Source: Dehalococcoides mccartyi
GTDB lineage: Bacteria; Chloroflexota; Dehalococcoidia; UBA2979
Direction: 5' to 3'
Assembly: GCA_945865925.1 (NCBI GenBank)
Contig: CAMBFG010000004.1
Span: 1 to 46,658 of the forward strand
Length of the DNA stretch: 46,658 nt
Shown here: one piece after another, positions 16,440-24,166 of the stretch
How positions within the stretch are numbered: position 1 is the stretch's first letter
Layout: each line of letters begins with the position of its first letter
The notes under the pieces: generated by a model
Databases searched by the model: none
Told to the model about the DNA's origin: nothing
Seen by the model: only the letters and a program-made list of their open reading frames with translations
Made by a program: the position numbers and the translations under genes

Positions 16440-18220
16440 GCTTCTACGACGACGAATCCGCCATCGGAAAAGTCTACGACCGCCGCCTGACCGGGCGGCT
16501 GGGGCGCTACGTCCGCCCCTACGCGATGCCGCTCGCAGTCGCGGGCGTTCTCATGCTCGCGGTCGCCGTGCTGGAACTCGTCCCGATCCTCATTGTCCGC
16601 TACGCGATCGACCAGCAGATCGACAAGGGCTTGACCGACCGCCTGCCGCTCCTCACGTTCTGGTACGTCGCCGCGCTGCTTGCCTCGTTCGTCATCCGGT
16701 ATCTCCAGGGGTACTTGATGGCATGGGTCGGACAGCGCGTCGTCGTCGACATGCGGATGGAACTCTTCCGCCACGTCCAGCGCATGTCGATCTCGTTCTT
16801 CGACCGCAACCCGGTCGGCCGGCTGGTCGTGCGCCTCACCGGTGATGTCCAGCAGATCGAGGCGGTAATCTCGCAGGGGCTCGTCCAGATCTTCACGAAC
16901 CTGCTGATGGTGAGCGCGATCATCGTCGCGATGTTCGTCCTCGACTGGCGGTTGGCCACGATCATGACGGTGTTCGTGATACCGCTGATCTGGCTCGTCA
17001 AGATCTTTGCCGCCGCCCAACGCGATGCATTCCGCGACCAGCGCATCTGGATCGCCCGCATCAACGCCTACCTGAATGAGATGATCAGTGGCGTCGCCAT
17101 CGTCCAACTGTTCAATCGCCAACGCCGCAACCAGGAGAACTTCGACGAGCGCAATCGAGGCAACCTCGACGCGAACTTGCGTGTCCTCTTCTGGTACGCC
17201 GTCTTTGAGCCGACGGTAGTGCTCTTCGGCGCCCTCACCACCGGCGCGATCCTCTGGTACGGCGGCGCACGCGTCGCCGACGACGTGCTCTCCCTCGGGA
17301 CGCTGGTCGCCTTCATCGCCTTCATGCAGCGCTTCTTCTGGCCGATCCGCGAACTCGCCGAGCGCTTCACGATGCTCCAGGGCGCCATGGCCTCCGCCGA
17401 GCGCATCTTCGGCATCCTCGATCAGCCCGAGGAGGTCGTCGACTCACCCGATGCGCAGCCGCTCGCCGAGGTGAAGGGTGCCATCCGCTTCGACCACGTG
17501 TGGTTTGCCTACCAGGGGGAGCACTGGATCCTGCGTGGCCTCGACTTTTCGATCGCACCCGGCGAGAAGGTCGCGATCGTCGGTGCGACCGGCGCGGGCA
17601 AGTCGACGATGATGTCGCTGCTGTCGAGGTTCTACGACGTGCAGCAGGGCGACATCCTCGTCGACGGCGTCTCCGTACGCGCGTTGCCGCAGCGCTGGCT
17701 TCGCCGCCACGTCGGCATCATGCTGCAAGACCCCTGGATCTACACAGACAGCGTCACGGAGAACATCCGCCTGCGCGACACCTCGATCTCGCTCGAGCAG
17801 GTGCGTGCAGCCGCGCAGGCCGTCGGTGCCGACAAGTTCATCGAGGCACTCCCCGGCCAATACCAGACCATGCTCGCAGAGCGCGGCGCCAACCTCTCCA
17901 CAGGCCAGAAGCAACTGATCGCCCTCGCGCGCGTCGCCGCCTTCAACCCGGAGATCGTCCTCGTCATGGACGAGGCCACCGCCAGCATCGACCCCGAAAC
18001 AGAGGGCACGATCCAGCGCGGACTCGCGGAAGTCATGGTGGGCCGCACTGCGATCATCATTGCGCACCGCCTGAATACCATCCGCGCGGTCGACCGCATC
18101 CTCGTCCTCCACCACGGAGAACTCGCTGAAGACGGCACCCACGAGGAGCTCATCGCCAGGGGTGGTGTCTATGCCCGGCTGCACGAACTTCAGTTCAAAG
18201 AACAGCCTGCCCGCCAGTAG
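16436..18220 (+). CDS. ABC exporter half-transporter, catalytic subunit (subunit 2)
   Basis: A 594-residue partner of the preceding gene, starting inside its stop codon (ATGA). Six membrane helices lie at about 20-310. The nucleotide-binding domain has Walker A GATGAGKS (383-390), Walker B IVLVMDEATASID with the normal catalytic Glu (E513), and an altered signature LSTGQ (487-491) instead of LSGGQ. In a head-to-tail dimer this altered signature would face Walker A of subunit 1. The asymmetry of active and weak sites matches heterodimeric multidrug or lipid exporters. Length is normal. The pair is probably one transcription unit with no other genes; the next gene has its own candidate promoter. 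Confidence 0.92.
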   Translation: MSFYDDESAIGKVYDRRLTGRLGRYVRPYAMPLAVAGVLMLAVAVLELVPILIVRYAIDQQIDKGLTDRLPLLTFWYVAALLASFVIRYLQGYLMAWVGQRVVVDMRMELFRHVQRMSISFFDRNPVGRLVVRLTGDVQQIEAVISQGLVQIFTNLLMVSAIIVAMFVLDWRLATIMTVFVIPLIWLVKIFAAAQRDAFRDQRIWIARINAYLNEMISGVAIVQLFNRQRRNQENFDERNRGNLDANLRVLFWYAVFEPTVVLFGALTTGAILWYGGARVADDVLSLGTLVAFIAFMQRFFWPIRELAERFTMLQGAMASAERIFGILDQPEEVVDSPDAQPLAEVKGAIRFDHVWFAYQGEHWILRGLDFSIAPGEKVAIVGATGAGKSTMMSLLSRFYDVQQGDILVDGVSVRALPQRWLRRHVGIMLQDPWIYTDSVTENIRLRDTSISLEQVRAAAQAVGADKFIEALPGQYQTMLAERGANLSTGQKQLIALARVAAFNPEIVLVMDEATASIDPETEGTIQRGLAEVMVGRTAIIIAHRLNTIRAVDRILVLHHGELAEDGTHEELIARGGVYARLHELQFKEQPARQ

Positions 18221-18233
18221 CGCCCCGTACACC

Positions 18234-18261
18234 TTGACGCGCTCCTCGGCAGGCGTACCGT
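18234..18261 (+). promoter_or_regulatory. Candidate promoter (TTGACG-16-TACCGT)
   Basis: TTGACG (18234-18239) and TACCGT (18256-18261) with a 16-base spacer lie between the ABC exporter stop and the small membrane protein at 18316. Transcription would start near 18268. Confidence 0.45.
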
Positions 18262-18315
18262 TGTCTCCTCAGCAGCGGCCGAGGCGCCCGTCCACCGGGC
18301 AGAGAGCAGCATCCG

Positions 18316-18606
18316 ATGACCACCGCAGTCGCCCTCCCGTTGCGCACCCTGGTCACCCGCGCCTGGCTCGCCGTCATCGGCGTCACGGTCCTCGCGGCCC
18401 TCGTCCTCTCGGCAGTCCTCGGACAGCCGACCACCACCACCATCAACGCAACCACCGATGTGCCAGCCGTTCCGGCGGCAGCGACGACCGATGAGCCGTG
18501 GGTCCCCGGCGTGATGACTTTCAGCGGTGAGCGCACTCCCACTCAGCGCCTCCCCATCCTCTTCGACGAACTCGACCCGGAGTGCCTCTGCATCGGGTTC
18601 TACTAG
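18316..18606 (+). CDS. Small single-span membrane or secreted protein, unknown
   Basis: A 96-residue protein that I do not recognise. Residues 14-36 are hydrophobic (a signal anchor or uncleaved signal), followed by a Thr/Ala/Pro-rich linker (about 38-60) and a short tail ending in PECLCIGFY with two close Cys residues. It has its own candidate promoter at 18234-18261 and a strong hairpin terminator immediately downstream, so it appears to be a real monocistronic gene and not a chance frame. The Cys-x-Cys tail could bind a metal or form a disulfide; no function can be assigned. Confidence 0.6.
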   Translation: MTTAVALPLRTLVTRAWLAVIGVTVLAALVLSAVLGQPTTTTINATTDVPAVPAAATTDEPWVPGVMTFSGERTPTQRLPILFDELDPECLCIGFY

Positions 18607-18624
18607 CCAGCACTCGATCAGCGC

Positions 18625-18650
18625 GAAGGCCCCGTTGATGCGGGGCCTTC
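18625..18650 (+). terminator. Rho-independent-type terminator hairpin
   Basis: GAAGGCCCC (18625-18633) and GGGGCCTTC (18642-18650) form a perfect 9-base stem with an 8-base loop, 19 bases after the small gene's stop and followed by TTCG rather than a long T run. It separates that gene from the hydrolase. Confidence 0.7.
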
Positions 18651-18671
18651 TTCGTGGAGGTGCACCACTCG

Positions 18672-19373
18672 ATGCCCACACTCCCCACCGCGGTCCTTGT
18701 CCACGGTGCCTTTCACGGCCCGTGGTGCTGGGATCGCGTCGTCCCATTGTTGGACGCCCGGGGCATCCGCACGATCGCGGCGGACCGAGGCGTCGGGTCG
18801 CCGCGGCGCGTCTCCTCAGATGACCGTGTCGACGACCGCATCACACGCGCCGCGATCGAGGAGGCGGGCGGGCCAGTCGTTCTCGTCGGACATTCACAGG
18901 GTGGCCGCGCGATCACCTGGGCGGGCGTCGACAACTCCGCCGTGCGCCACCTGATTTACCTCACGGCCGTCGTCCCCGGCACTGTGGCGACCGTCGTACC
19001 GCCGAGTTCCGCCGCCGCGTTCGTGCGGACCGACTGGGGGATCACCCTCGACCTGCCCGCCGCCACGGCAGCGTTCTACAACGACTGCTCACCGGCGGAT
19101 ATCGCGCACGCGACGGCTCGGCTGGACGGGCAGGCGGACACCATCGACCGATCGACGCCGTACGAGCGGTATGGCTGGCAGCAGGTGCCGTCGACATTCG
19201 TCGTCTGCACCCTCGATCGGGCGATCACACCAGAGAATCAGCGGGCCTGCGCGGCGGCGATCGACCCGCCCTGCGAAGTCATCGAGTTCGAGTCGGGCCA
19301 TTCCCCGTTTTACTCGATGCCGGATCGCCTCGCCGACCTCATCGAAGCCACCGCAAGTCGCTACGCCGAGTAG
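18672..19373 (+). CDS. Alpha/beta hydrolase
   Basis: A 233-residue alpha/beta hydrolase of the abhydrolase_6 type. The oxyanion region is LVHGAFHGPWCW and the nucleophile elbow is GHSQGG (S75). The acid is probably D182 (CTLDRAITP) and the base H210 (FESGHSP). The order and spacing fit an esterase or lactonase related to the salicylate-binding-protein/EstC-like group; the substrate is unknown. ATG 18672 is chosen because the product then starts just before the first strand and GGAGG lies 11 bases upstream. A GTG at 18654 would add six residues. It converges on the LacI-type gene with a 66-base gap containing a 12-base palindrome. Confidence 0.86.
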   Translation: MPTLPTAVLVHGAFHGPWCWDRVVPLLDARGIRTIAADRGVGSPRRVSSDDRVDDRITRAAIEEAGGPVVLVGHSQGGRAITWAGVDNSAVRHLIYLTAVVPGTVATVVPPSSAAAFVRTDWGITLDLPAATAAFYNDCSPADIAHATARLDGQADTIDRSTPYERYGWQQVPSTFVVCTLDRAITPENQRACAAAIDPPCEVIEFESGHSPFYSMPDRLADLIEATASRYAE

Positions 19374-19382
19374 GTGCCGCAG

Positions 19383-19394
19383 CCGAGGCCTCGG
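19383..19394. repeat. 12-base perfect palindrome between convergent genes
   Basis: CCGAGGCCTCGG lies just after the hydrolase stop in the convergent gap before the LacI-type gene. It has no loop, so it would make a poor terminator. It may be chance in high-GC DNA. Confidence 0.4.
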
Positions 19395-19439
19395 GCAGCA
19401 GTTGAGGCCCAGTCACCACGATCGCAGGACGAAGGGGAC

Positions 19440-20465
19440 CTAGCGCCTGGGGGCGGGACCAATCGTGACACCCGGCGACCAGTGCGACAGGCCTCGAATG
19501 CGCAGGTCCTCAGACGGCGGCCCGTTCTCAATCGCCTCAAGCGTCACAGCAGCGATCCGCCGTCCGAGTTCGAACGAGTCGACATCAATCGCCGCAGCGT
19601 GCTCCGACTGCGCGACAGCACCGAAGCGAGAGTCCGCGAAACTGACGACCGAGACATCTTCAGGCACTCGCTTGCCGAGCGCCCGGACTGACGCGATCAC
19701 CTCGCCTACCTCGCTATAGCCGGCCAGGATCACCGTCGGCGGCTCCTCCGAGGCAAGTTCAGACGTCACGATCTCGCGCAGTGTTTGGCCACTTTCGCGT
19801 GACGTACGCCGGCGCAGGCGCATCCCCACGGCCTCGGCGGCCTGGTCGATGTAGTTACGCCGGAGATTCGGTGGCACCCAGAGAACTCCATGCGCGATGA
19901 CGGTGATCTGCGTATGGCCCATCCCCGCGAGCGCGGACATTGCCTCAGCAATACCAGCGGAGGTGTCTGCCGATACGACGGTCAGCCCCGGCTCTCCTGG
20001 CTCCCAGCGGATCCCCACGGCGGGGACGCCCGCTCGCGCAAACGGCGCGAGGTGGGCGGAAAGGTCGCCGCGTGGCCAGATCAGCACCAGAGCATCGACC
20101 CGCTGGCCGTAGAAATGGCGGAACAGCGAGGTGTACTGCGCCTTGTCGCCGCGTGCGCTCGTCACTGCCAGCGAGTACCGCGCCTCGTGCGCAGCCGCCC
20201 CCATGCCATCGATCAGGTCGAGGGAGACGGGGCTGTTCAGGCGGTGAAAGAGAACCCCCAGCGTCATCGTCCGCGCCATACGCAGTCCGCGCGCCGCCTC
20301 GTTCGGCCGGTAGCCGAGCGACTCGACCGCCTCCTGCACGCGACGTTCGAGGTCGCCGCGGACGCGGCGCGCGCCGGTCAGTGCACGTGACGCGGTGCTG
20401 ACGGAGACACCAGCCTCGTTCGCGACATCGAGGAGGGTGACGGGACGGGGTCGGTCAGTGGCCAT
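19440..20465 (-). CDS. LacI family transcriptional regulator
   Basis: A 341-residue regulator. Residues 7-60 form the LacI helix-turn-helix (VTLLDVANEAGVSVSTASRA) with the hinge helix (NEAARGLRMART). The remainder is a periplasmic-binding-protein-like ligand domain (GVLFHRLNSPV, ALVLIWPRGD, VVSFADSRFG). It should bind an operator as a dimer and respond to a small molecule, often a sugar or organic acid. Start 20465 gives the standard N-terminus, and TATCGT ends 6 bases before it with no Shine-Dalgarno, suggesting a leaderless mRNA. A GTG at 20510 would add 15 residues. It follows the CoA-transferase gene on the same strand and may control it. Confidence 0.88.
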   Translation of the reverse strand: MATDRPRPVTLLDVANEAGVSVSTASRALTGARRVRGDLERRVQEAVESLGYRPNEAARGLRMARTMTLGVLFHRLNSPVSLDLIDGMGAAAHEARYSLAVTSARGDKAQYTSLFRHFYGQRVDALVLIWPRGDLSAHLAPFARAGVPAVGIRWEPGEPGLTVVSADTSAGIAEAMSALAGMGHTQITVIAHGVLWVPPNLRRNYIDQAAEAVGMRLRRRTSRESGQTLREIVTSELASEEPPTVILAGYSEVGEVIASVRALGKRVPEDVSVVSFADSRFGAVAQSEHAAAIDVDSFELGRRIAAVTLEAIENGPPSEDLRIRGLSHWSPGVTIGPAPRR

Positions 20466-20471
20466 GACAAA

Positions 20472-20477
20472 ACGATA
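20472..20477 (-). promoter_or_regulatory. Candidate -10 box (TATCGT), leaderless, for the LacI-type gene
   Basis: On the minus strand TATCGT ends 6 bases before ATG 20465. It overlaps the 8-base palindrome CGATATCG (20473-20480), which might also be an autoregulatory half-site. Confidence 0.4.
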
Positions 20478-20525
20478 TCGCACGAGCGGCGCAGGATCAC
20501 GGTGCGACACCCGCTCCGCGCCCCG

Positions 20526-21731
20526 TCACACGTTCCGAGTAGCACCGGACTCTCGTAGTGCCTCGATTTCAGGCCAGGCAAATCCGGCATCCAGCAGGAC
20601 CGCCTCGGTGTGCTGCCCCAGTTCTGGCCCGCCGCCCTGGACTCGTGAGGGCGTTCCGCTCATCCGGACAGCCGGCCCGGGCACTCGCATCCGACCGAGG
20701 TTGGGCGTTTCGATCTCCTGGAGGTAGCCATTCGCCCAGAATTGGGGGTGCTCCGCCAGCCCGGCGTAGTCCAGCACGGGAGCGTTCGGGACATCGGCCG
20801 CCGTGATGCGCTCCAGCCAGTACGTCGAGGGCTGCGTGCGGAACTGCCCCTCGAAGGCTTCCACCAGCGCCAACTTGTTCGCCTCACGGTCGAATGGGCC
20901 TCGGAACCGATCGTCCTCCCGCAGGTCGGGCCGTTCGAGGGCGTCGCACAGGCGCTCCCAGAACGCCTGCGTGTTCGCCGCGATCGCGACATACCGACCG
21001 TCGGCGCACTCGTAGTGAGTGTATGTCGCTGCGCGCCGCTCCTCGAAGCCCCGCTGTTCACCGGTGCGGAGAAAACGCGTGATCGGCATCGCCTGTACCG
21101 CCGTCATCGCGCTGATGAGCGATACGTCCACGTGCTGGCCGATGCCATCGCGGCCCCGCACCACGAGGGCGCACGCGACGCCGTACGCGAGCAGCATCGC
21201 GCCGATCTGATCAGCGAACCCGCCGATGAGTGCATGCGGGACCTGTCCCGGCCCCCCGCCCTGCTCCACCATCACTCCGGATAGTGCCTGCCCCACGTGG
21301 TCGTATCCCGGCCGCTCCGCCCACGGCCCGCTCCGTCCCCACGAGGACCCCGAGGCCAGAATGATGTCCGGGCGCATGGCTCGCAGCGCCTCGTAGCCGA
21401 GGCCCCAGCGCTCCATGATCCCAGGCCGGAAATTCTCGACGACCACGTCGAAGTGCGGCACGAGGCGTTTCACTGCCTCACGCGCTGCCTCGATCCGCAG
21501 GTCGAGGGTGATCGACTGCTTACCGCGGTTGTGCGCCTCGAAGTATGCGGAGAAGCCATCGGGGCCCAATCCGTTAGCACGGCCTGGCTCGCCGCCGGGC
21601 TCCTCCACCTTCACGACCTCGGCACCCATGTCGGAGAGCAGCACCGTTGCGTACGGGCCCTGCTGATACCGCGTGAAATCGAGCACACGGATCCCCGTCA
21701 GCGCACCATGCCCCGTCGCGTCATCCGTCAT
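20526..21731 (-). CDS. Class III (CaiB/BaiF) CoA-transferase
   Basis: A 401-residue family III CoA-transferase that moves CoA between carboxylic acids through an aspartyl-CoA intermediate. The N-terminus has GIRVLDFTRYQQGPYATVLL. GAEVVKVEEPGGEP, NRGKQSITLDL and VVVENFRPGIMERWGLGYE follow. The catalytic Asp is D144 in PGYDHVGQALSG. All are family landmarks, and the length is normal. GGAGGG precedes ATG 21731 by about 8 bases, and TACACT (21756-21761) is a likely -10. The LacI regulator lies just downstream, and a thiolase-like/DUF35 pair is transcribed divergently. The acyl donor and acceptor cannot be named. Confidence 0.9.
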   Translation of the reverse strand: MTDDATGHGALTGIRVLDFTRYQQGPYATVLLSDMGAEVVKVEEPGGEPGRANGLGPDGFSAYFEAHNRGKQSITLDLRIEAAREAVKRLVPHFDVVVENFRPGIMERWGLGYEALRAMRPDIILASGSSWGRSGPWAERPGYDHVGQALSGVMVEQGGGPGQVPHALIGGFADQIGAMLLAYGVACALVVRGRDGIGQHVDVSLISAMTAVQAMPITRFLRTGEQRGFEERRAATYTHYECADGRYVAIAANTQAFWERLCDALERPDLREDDRFRGPFDREANKLALVEAFEGQFRTQPSTYWLERITAADVPNAPVLDYAGLAEHPQFWANGYLQEIETPNLGRMRVPGPAVRMSGTPSRVQGGGPELGQHTEAVLLDAGFAWPEIEALRESGATRNV

Positions 21732-21755
21732 CGCGTCACCCTCCGAGCGAGGGCG

Positions 21756-21761
21756 AGTGTA
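21756..21761 (-). promoter_or_regulatory. Candidate -10 box (TACACT) for the class III CoA-transferase
   Basis: On the minus strand TACACT lies 24 bases before ATG 21731, giving a leader of about 18 bases that contains GGAGGG. The same hexamer precedes the family-3 binding-protein gene. Confidence 0.4.
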
Positions 21762-21799
21762 CCGCCTTCGTCCGCGCGCTCTTCGCCCGTCCCAGCGGA

Positions 21800-21805
21800 T
21801 ACAAT
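21800..21805 (+). promoter_or_regulatory. Candidate -10 box (TACAAT), leaderless, for the thiolase-like gene
   Basis: TACAAT ends 8 bases before ATG 21814 and no Shine-Dalgarno lies between. Divergent from the CoA-transferase promoter 40 bases away. Confidence 0.45.
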
Positions 21806-21813
21806 CCGCCGCT

Positions 21814-22944
21814 ATGGACACCCTTCGAAACCGCGTTGCGATCGCCGGAGTCGGCGAGACCGAGTACTCGCGCGCCTCTGGGCGCAGCGAGGCTCGCCTC
21901 TCCCTCGAGGCGATCCTGCACGCGCTCGATGATGCGGGGCTCAAGCCACAGGACGTCGATGGCCTCATGCGCTGGTCCGTCGACACGACCAGCGAGGCCG
22001 AGATCGCCTCGAACCTCGGCGTGAAGGACCTCGCCTGGTTCGGTGAGGTGAACCAGGCCGGCAATGTGGGAGCCGCGCTCGTCGCCCACGCCTCAGCGGC
22101 GATCGCGACCGGCCTCGCGCAATGCATCGTGATCTATCGAGGCGTGAACGGTCGCTCCGGACGCCGGTACGGACGTGGCGAGGTCACCGGCCGTCGAGGA
22201 CAGGGTGCTGCTGCTTTTACAGAGCCGTTCGGCCTCCTGACGCCCCAGCACCAACTCGCGATGGTCGCACGACGCCGCATGCACGAGTTCGGCACGACCA
22301 GCCGCCAGTTCGGCTGGGTCGCCGTGAGCGAACGCGAACACGCCAACCGCAACCCTCGCGCGACGTTCTACGAGACACCCCTCACCATCGACGACCACCA
22401 GAATGGTCGCTTCATCGTCGATCCGTTTCGCCTGAACGACTGCTGCCTGGAGACGGACGGCGGTGGCGCGCTCGTCCTCGTCAGCACCGAGCGTGCACGT
22501 GACCTGAAGAAGCCGCCCGCCCTCGTCCGCGCCGCCGCGCAGGCTGGCCCCGGCGACCGAGGCTTCGTCGACACGGCCGCCGTCAGCCTCGGCCCTCGGC
22601 TGTGGTCGCAGGCCGGCGTCGCGCCCGATGAGATCGATGTCGCCCAGATCTACGACCACTTCGCGCCCTACGTGATCTTCGCCCTGGAGGACTACGGCTT
22701 CGTCGCGCGCGGCGAAGGCGGCCCCTTCGTCGAAGCCGGCGGCATCCGCTGGGATGGCGGCATGCTGCCCGTGAACACCTCCGGCGGCCACCTCAGCGAG
22801 GCATACCTGCAGGGCATGAACCAGCTGATCGAGTGCGTCCGTCAGGTCCGAGGCGAGTCCACCTCACAGGTCGCGGACGCGCACCTCTCGTTCTGCGACA
22901 CCGGCATCGGTACAGGCGCGGTGATCCTGGAGCGAGACGTATGA
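21814..22944 (+). CDS. Thiolase-fold protein lacking the nucleophilic Cys (SCP-x/Ltp2-like)
   Basis: A 376-residue thiolase-superfamily protein of the lipid-transfer/SCP-x group. AIAGVGETEYSR opens the fold. The place of the usual CASG nucleophile reads NQAGNVGAALVAHASAAIA, without Cys. IYDHFAPYVIFALEDYGF, NTSGGHLSEAY (His kept) and SFCDTGIGTGAVIL follow. Cys-less relatives such as Ltp2 are retro-aldolases in steroid side-chain breakdown that work in complex with a DUF35 protein, and a DUF35 gene overlaps this one by ATGA. A C-C lyase acting on an acyl-CoA is therefore more likely than a true thiolase. It appears to have a leaderless promoter (TACAAT ending 8 bases before ATG). Confidence 0.85.
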   Translation: MDTLRNRVAIAGVGETEYSRASGRSEARLSLEAILHALDDAGLKPQDVDGLMRWSVDTTSEAEIASNLGVKDLAWFGEVNQAGNVGAALVAHASAAIATGLAQCIVIYRGVNGRSGRRYGRGEVTGRRGQGAAAFTEPFGLLTPQHQLAMVARRRMHEFGTTSRQFGWVAVSEREHANRNPRATFYETPLTIDDHQNGRFIVDPFRLNDCCLETDGGGALVLVSTERARDLKKPPALVRAAAQAGPGDRGFVDTAAVSLGPRLWSQAGVAPDEIDVAQIYDHFAPYVIFALEDYGFVARGEGGPFVEAGGIRWDGGMLPVNTSGGHLSEAYLQGMNQLIECVRQVRGESTSQVADAHLSFCDTGIGTGAVILERDV

Positions 22945-23351
22945 GCGCCCGGCCCGGCTTCCCGCTCCCCGTCCCCTCCGAGGATTCCGCCCCGTTCTGG
23001 GAGTTCCTCCAGCAGGGCGAACTGCGGCTCCAGCGCTGCCTCGACTGCGCCACGCTCGCGCACCCGCCTCGACTGATGTGTGCCAGGTGTGGCTCGTTCG
23101 AGCGCGACTGGGCACCCGTGAGCGGTCGCGGCACGGTCTACTCGTACGTCGTCACGCGTCAGGCCGTACACCCCTCGTTCGAGGGCCACACCCCCTACGC
23201 GACCGTCATCGTCGAACTCGCCGAGGGCCCGCACCTCACGAGCAACCTCGTCGATGTCGCCGTGGACGACATCGAAATCGGGATGCCCGTGGAAGTCGTG
23301 CTAGTTGCCGTGAGCGACGAAGTGACGTTGCCGCTCTTCCGTCGGGCCTGA
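22941..23351 (+). CDS. DUF35 Zn-ribbon/OB-fold acyl-CoA-associated protein
   Basis: A 136-residue protein with the DUF35 N-terminal rubredoxin-like zinc ribbon (C33 and C36 in RCLDC, C47 and C50 in MCARC), then a C-terminal OB fold beginning about residue 58 (GRGTVYSYVVTRQAVHPSF). DUF35 proteins bind acyl-CoA or act as partner subunits for thiolases, HMG-CoA synthases and Ltp2/ChsH-type enzymes. Its ATG lies inside the stop codon of the thiolase-like gene (ATGA), strong evidence that the two products form a complex. It ends 17 bases before the convergent binding-protein gene. Confidence 0.9.
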   Translation: MSARPGFPLPVPSEDSAPFWEFLQQGELRLQRCLDCATLAHPPRLMCARCGSFERDWAPVSGRGTVYSYVVTRQAVHPSFEGHTPYATVIVELAEGPHLTSNLVDVAVDDIEIGMPVEVVLVAVSDEVTLPLFRRA

Positions 23352-23368
23352 GCCCGGGCCCGCGAGGG

Positions 23369-24124
23369 CTAGTGCGGTGGCGCCACCGACAGGCGCCCCT
23401 CGACGTGATGCTTCGCGATGAGGCTGGCCACGAAGCCCGAGGCCTTCGCCTCCTCCACGAACGTGCGCAGGAACGCCGCGCCAGCCGCGTTGGACTTCGC
23501 CGTACCGACTGCCTGCTGCACGACTGAAAAGTGACCGTCCAAGACACGCGCGCCCGGAAGGCGCTTGACGTCCTCGATCAGCCCGGGACGTAAGGCGGCG
23601 ATCGCCTCCAGGCCGTCATCGACGAATCGCGTGAAGACCGCTTCTGCACTGTCGAGGCGCACGAGGGTCGCGTGCTTGATGTTGCGATCGAGCCAGAGGC
23701 CATACGCGCTGCGCGGCGTCACCGCGATACGCACGCCCGGCTGATCGACCTCGTCGACGGTCTGGAGTGGCGAACCGGCGGGCACGAGGTAGGTCGCCTC
23801 GATCTCGGCATAGGCCGCGGTGAACTCGATCTTCTCGGCGCGTTGCGGCTCCGCGCCGATCAGTCCGATGTCCCAGACGTTCGTACCCACAGCATCGCCG
23901 AGTTCACCCGGCGATTTGAACGGCACGAGTTTCAGCGGGACGCCGAGACACGCAGCGATGGCCCTCGCCATGTCGGGCGAGACACCGTCCGGATCGCCGT
24001 CCGGCGTGCGGCCGGTGACCAACAAGAAGTTCCCCATATTGACGCCCGCCCGCAGCACCCCGGTGGGCGCGAGTTGGGCTTTCGCCTCGTCGGACAGCGG
24101 GAGGTTCGCGAAATGGTTCGTCAT
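23369..24124 (-). CDS. Family-3 (amino-acid-type) solute-binding protein without signal peptide
   Basis: A 251-residue SBP_bac_3 domain. LRAGVNMGNFLLVTGR opens the first lobe, PDGVSPDMARAIAACLGV is the family signature, and TNVWDIGLIGAEPQRAEKIEFTAAY and VRIAVTPRSAYG follow. The N-terminus MTNHFANLPLSDEAKAQLAP has no hydrophobic segment or lipobox, so the protein should stay in the cytoplasm. No permease or ATPase is adjacent. It may therefore act as an enzyme or ligand sensor and not in transport. No longer start is available because TACACT, a likely -10, ends 6 bases before the ATG and would give a leaderless mRNA. Confidence 0.83.
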   Translation of the reverse strand: MTNHFANLPLSDEAKAQLAPTGVLRAGVNMGNFLLVTGRTPDGDPDGVSPDMARAIAACLGVPLKLVPFKSPGELGDAVGTNVWDIGLIGAEPQRAEKIEFTAAYAEIEATYLVPAGSPLQTVDEVDQPGVRIAVTPRSAYGLWLDRNIKHATLVRLDSAEAVFTRFVDDGLEAIAALRPGLIEDVKRLPGARVLDGHFSVVQQAVGTAKSNAAGAAFLRTFVEEAKASGFVASLIAKHHVEGRLSVAPPH

Positions 24125-24130
24125 CCCCGG

Positions 24131-24136
24131 AGTGTA
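24131..24136 (-). promoter_or_regulatory. Candidate -10 box (TACACT), leaderless, for the family-3 binding protein
   Basis: On the minus strand TACACT ends 6 bases before ATG 24124. The six bases between (CCGGGG) hold no usable Shine-Dalgarno spacing. Confidence 0.42.
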
Positions 24137-24166
24137 CGGCGCGGCGTCGAGGCCAAGTCCAAGGAC

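Noticed and set aside
19383-19394. CCGAGGCCTCGG as a bidirectional terminator
   Set aside because: It is a loopless palindrome without flanking T runs on either strand; kept only as a repeat.
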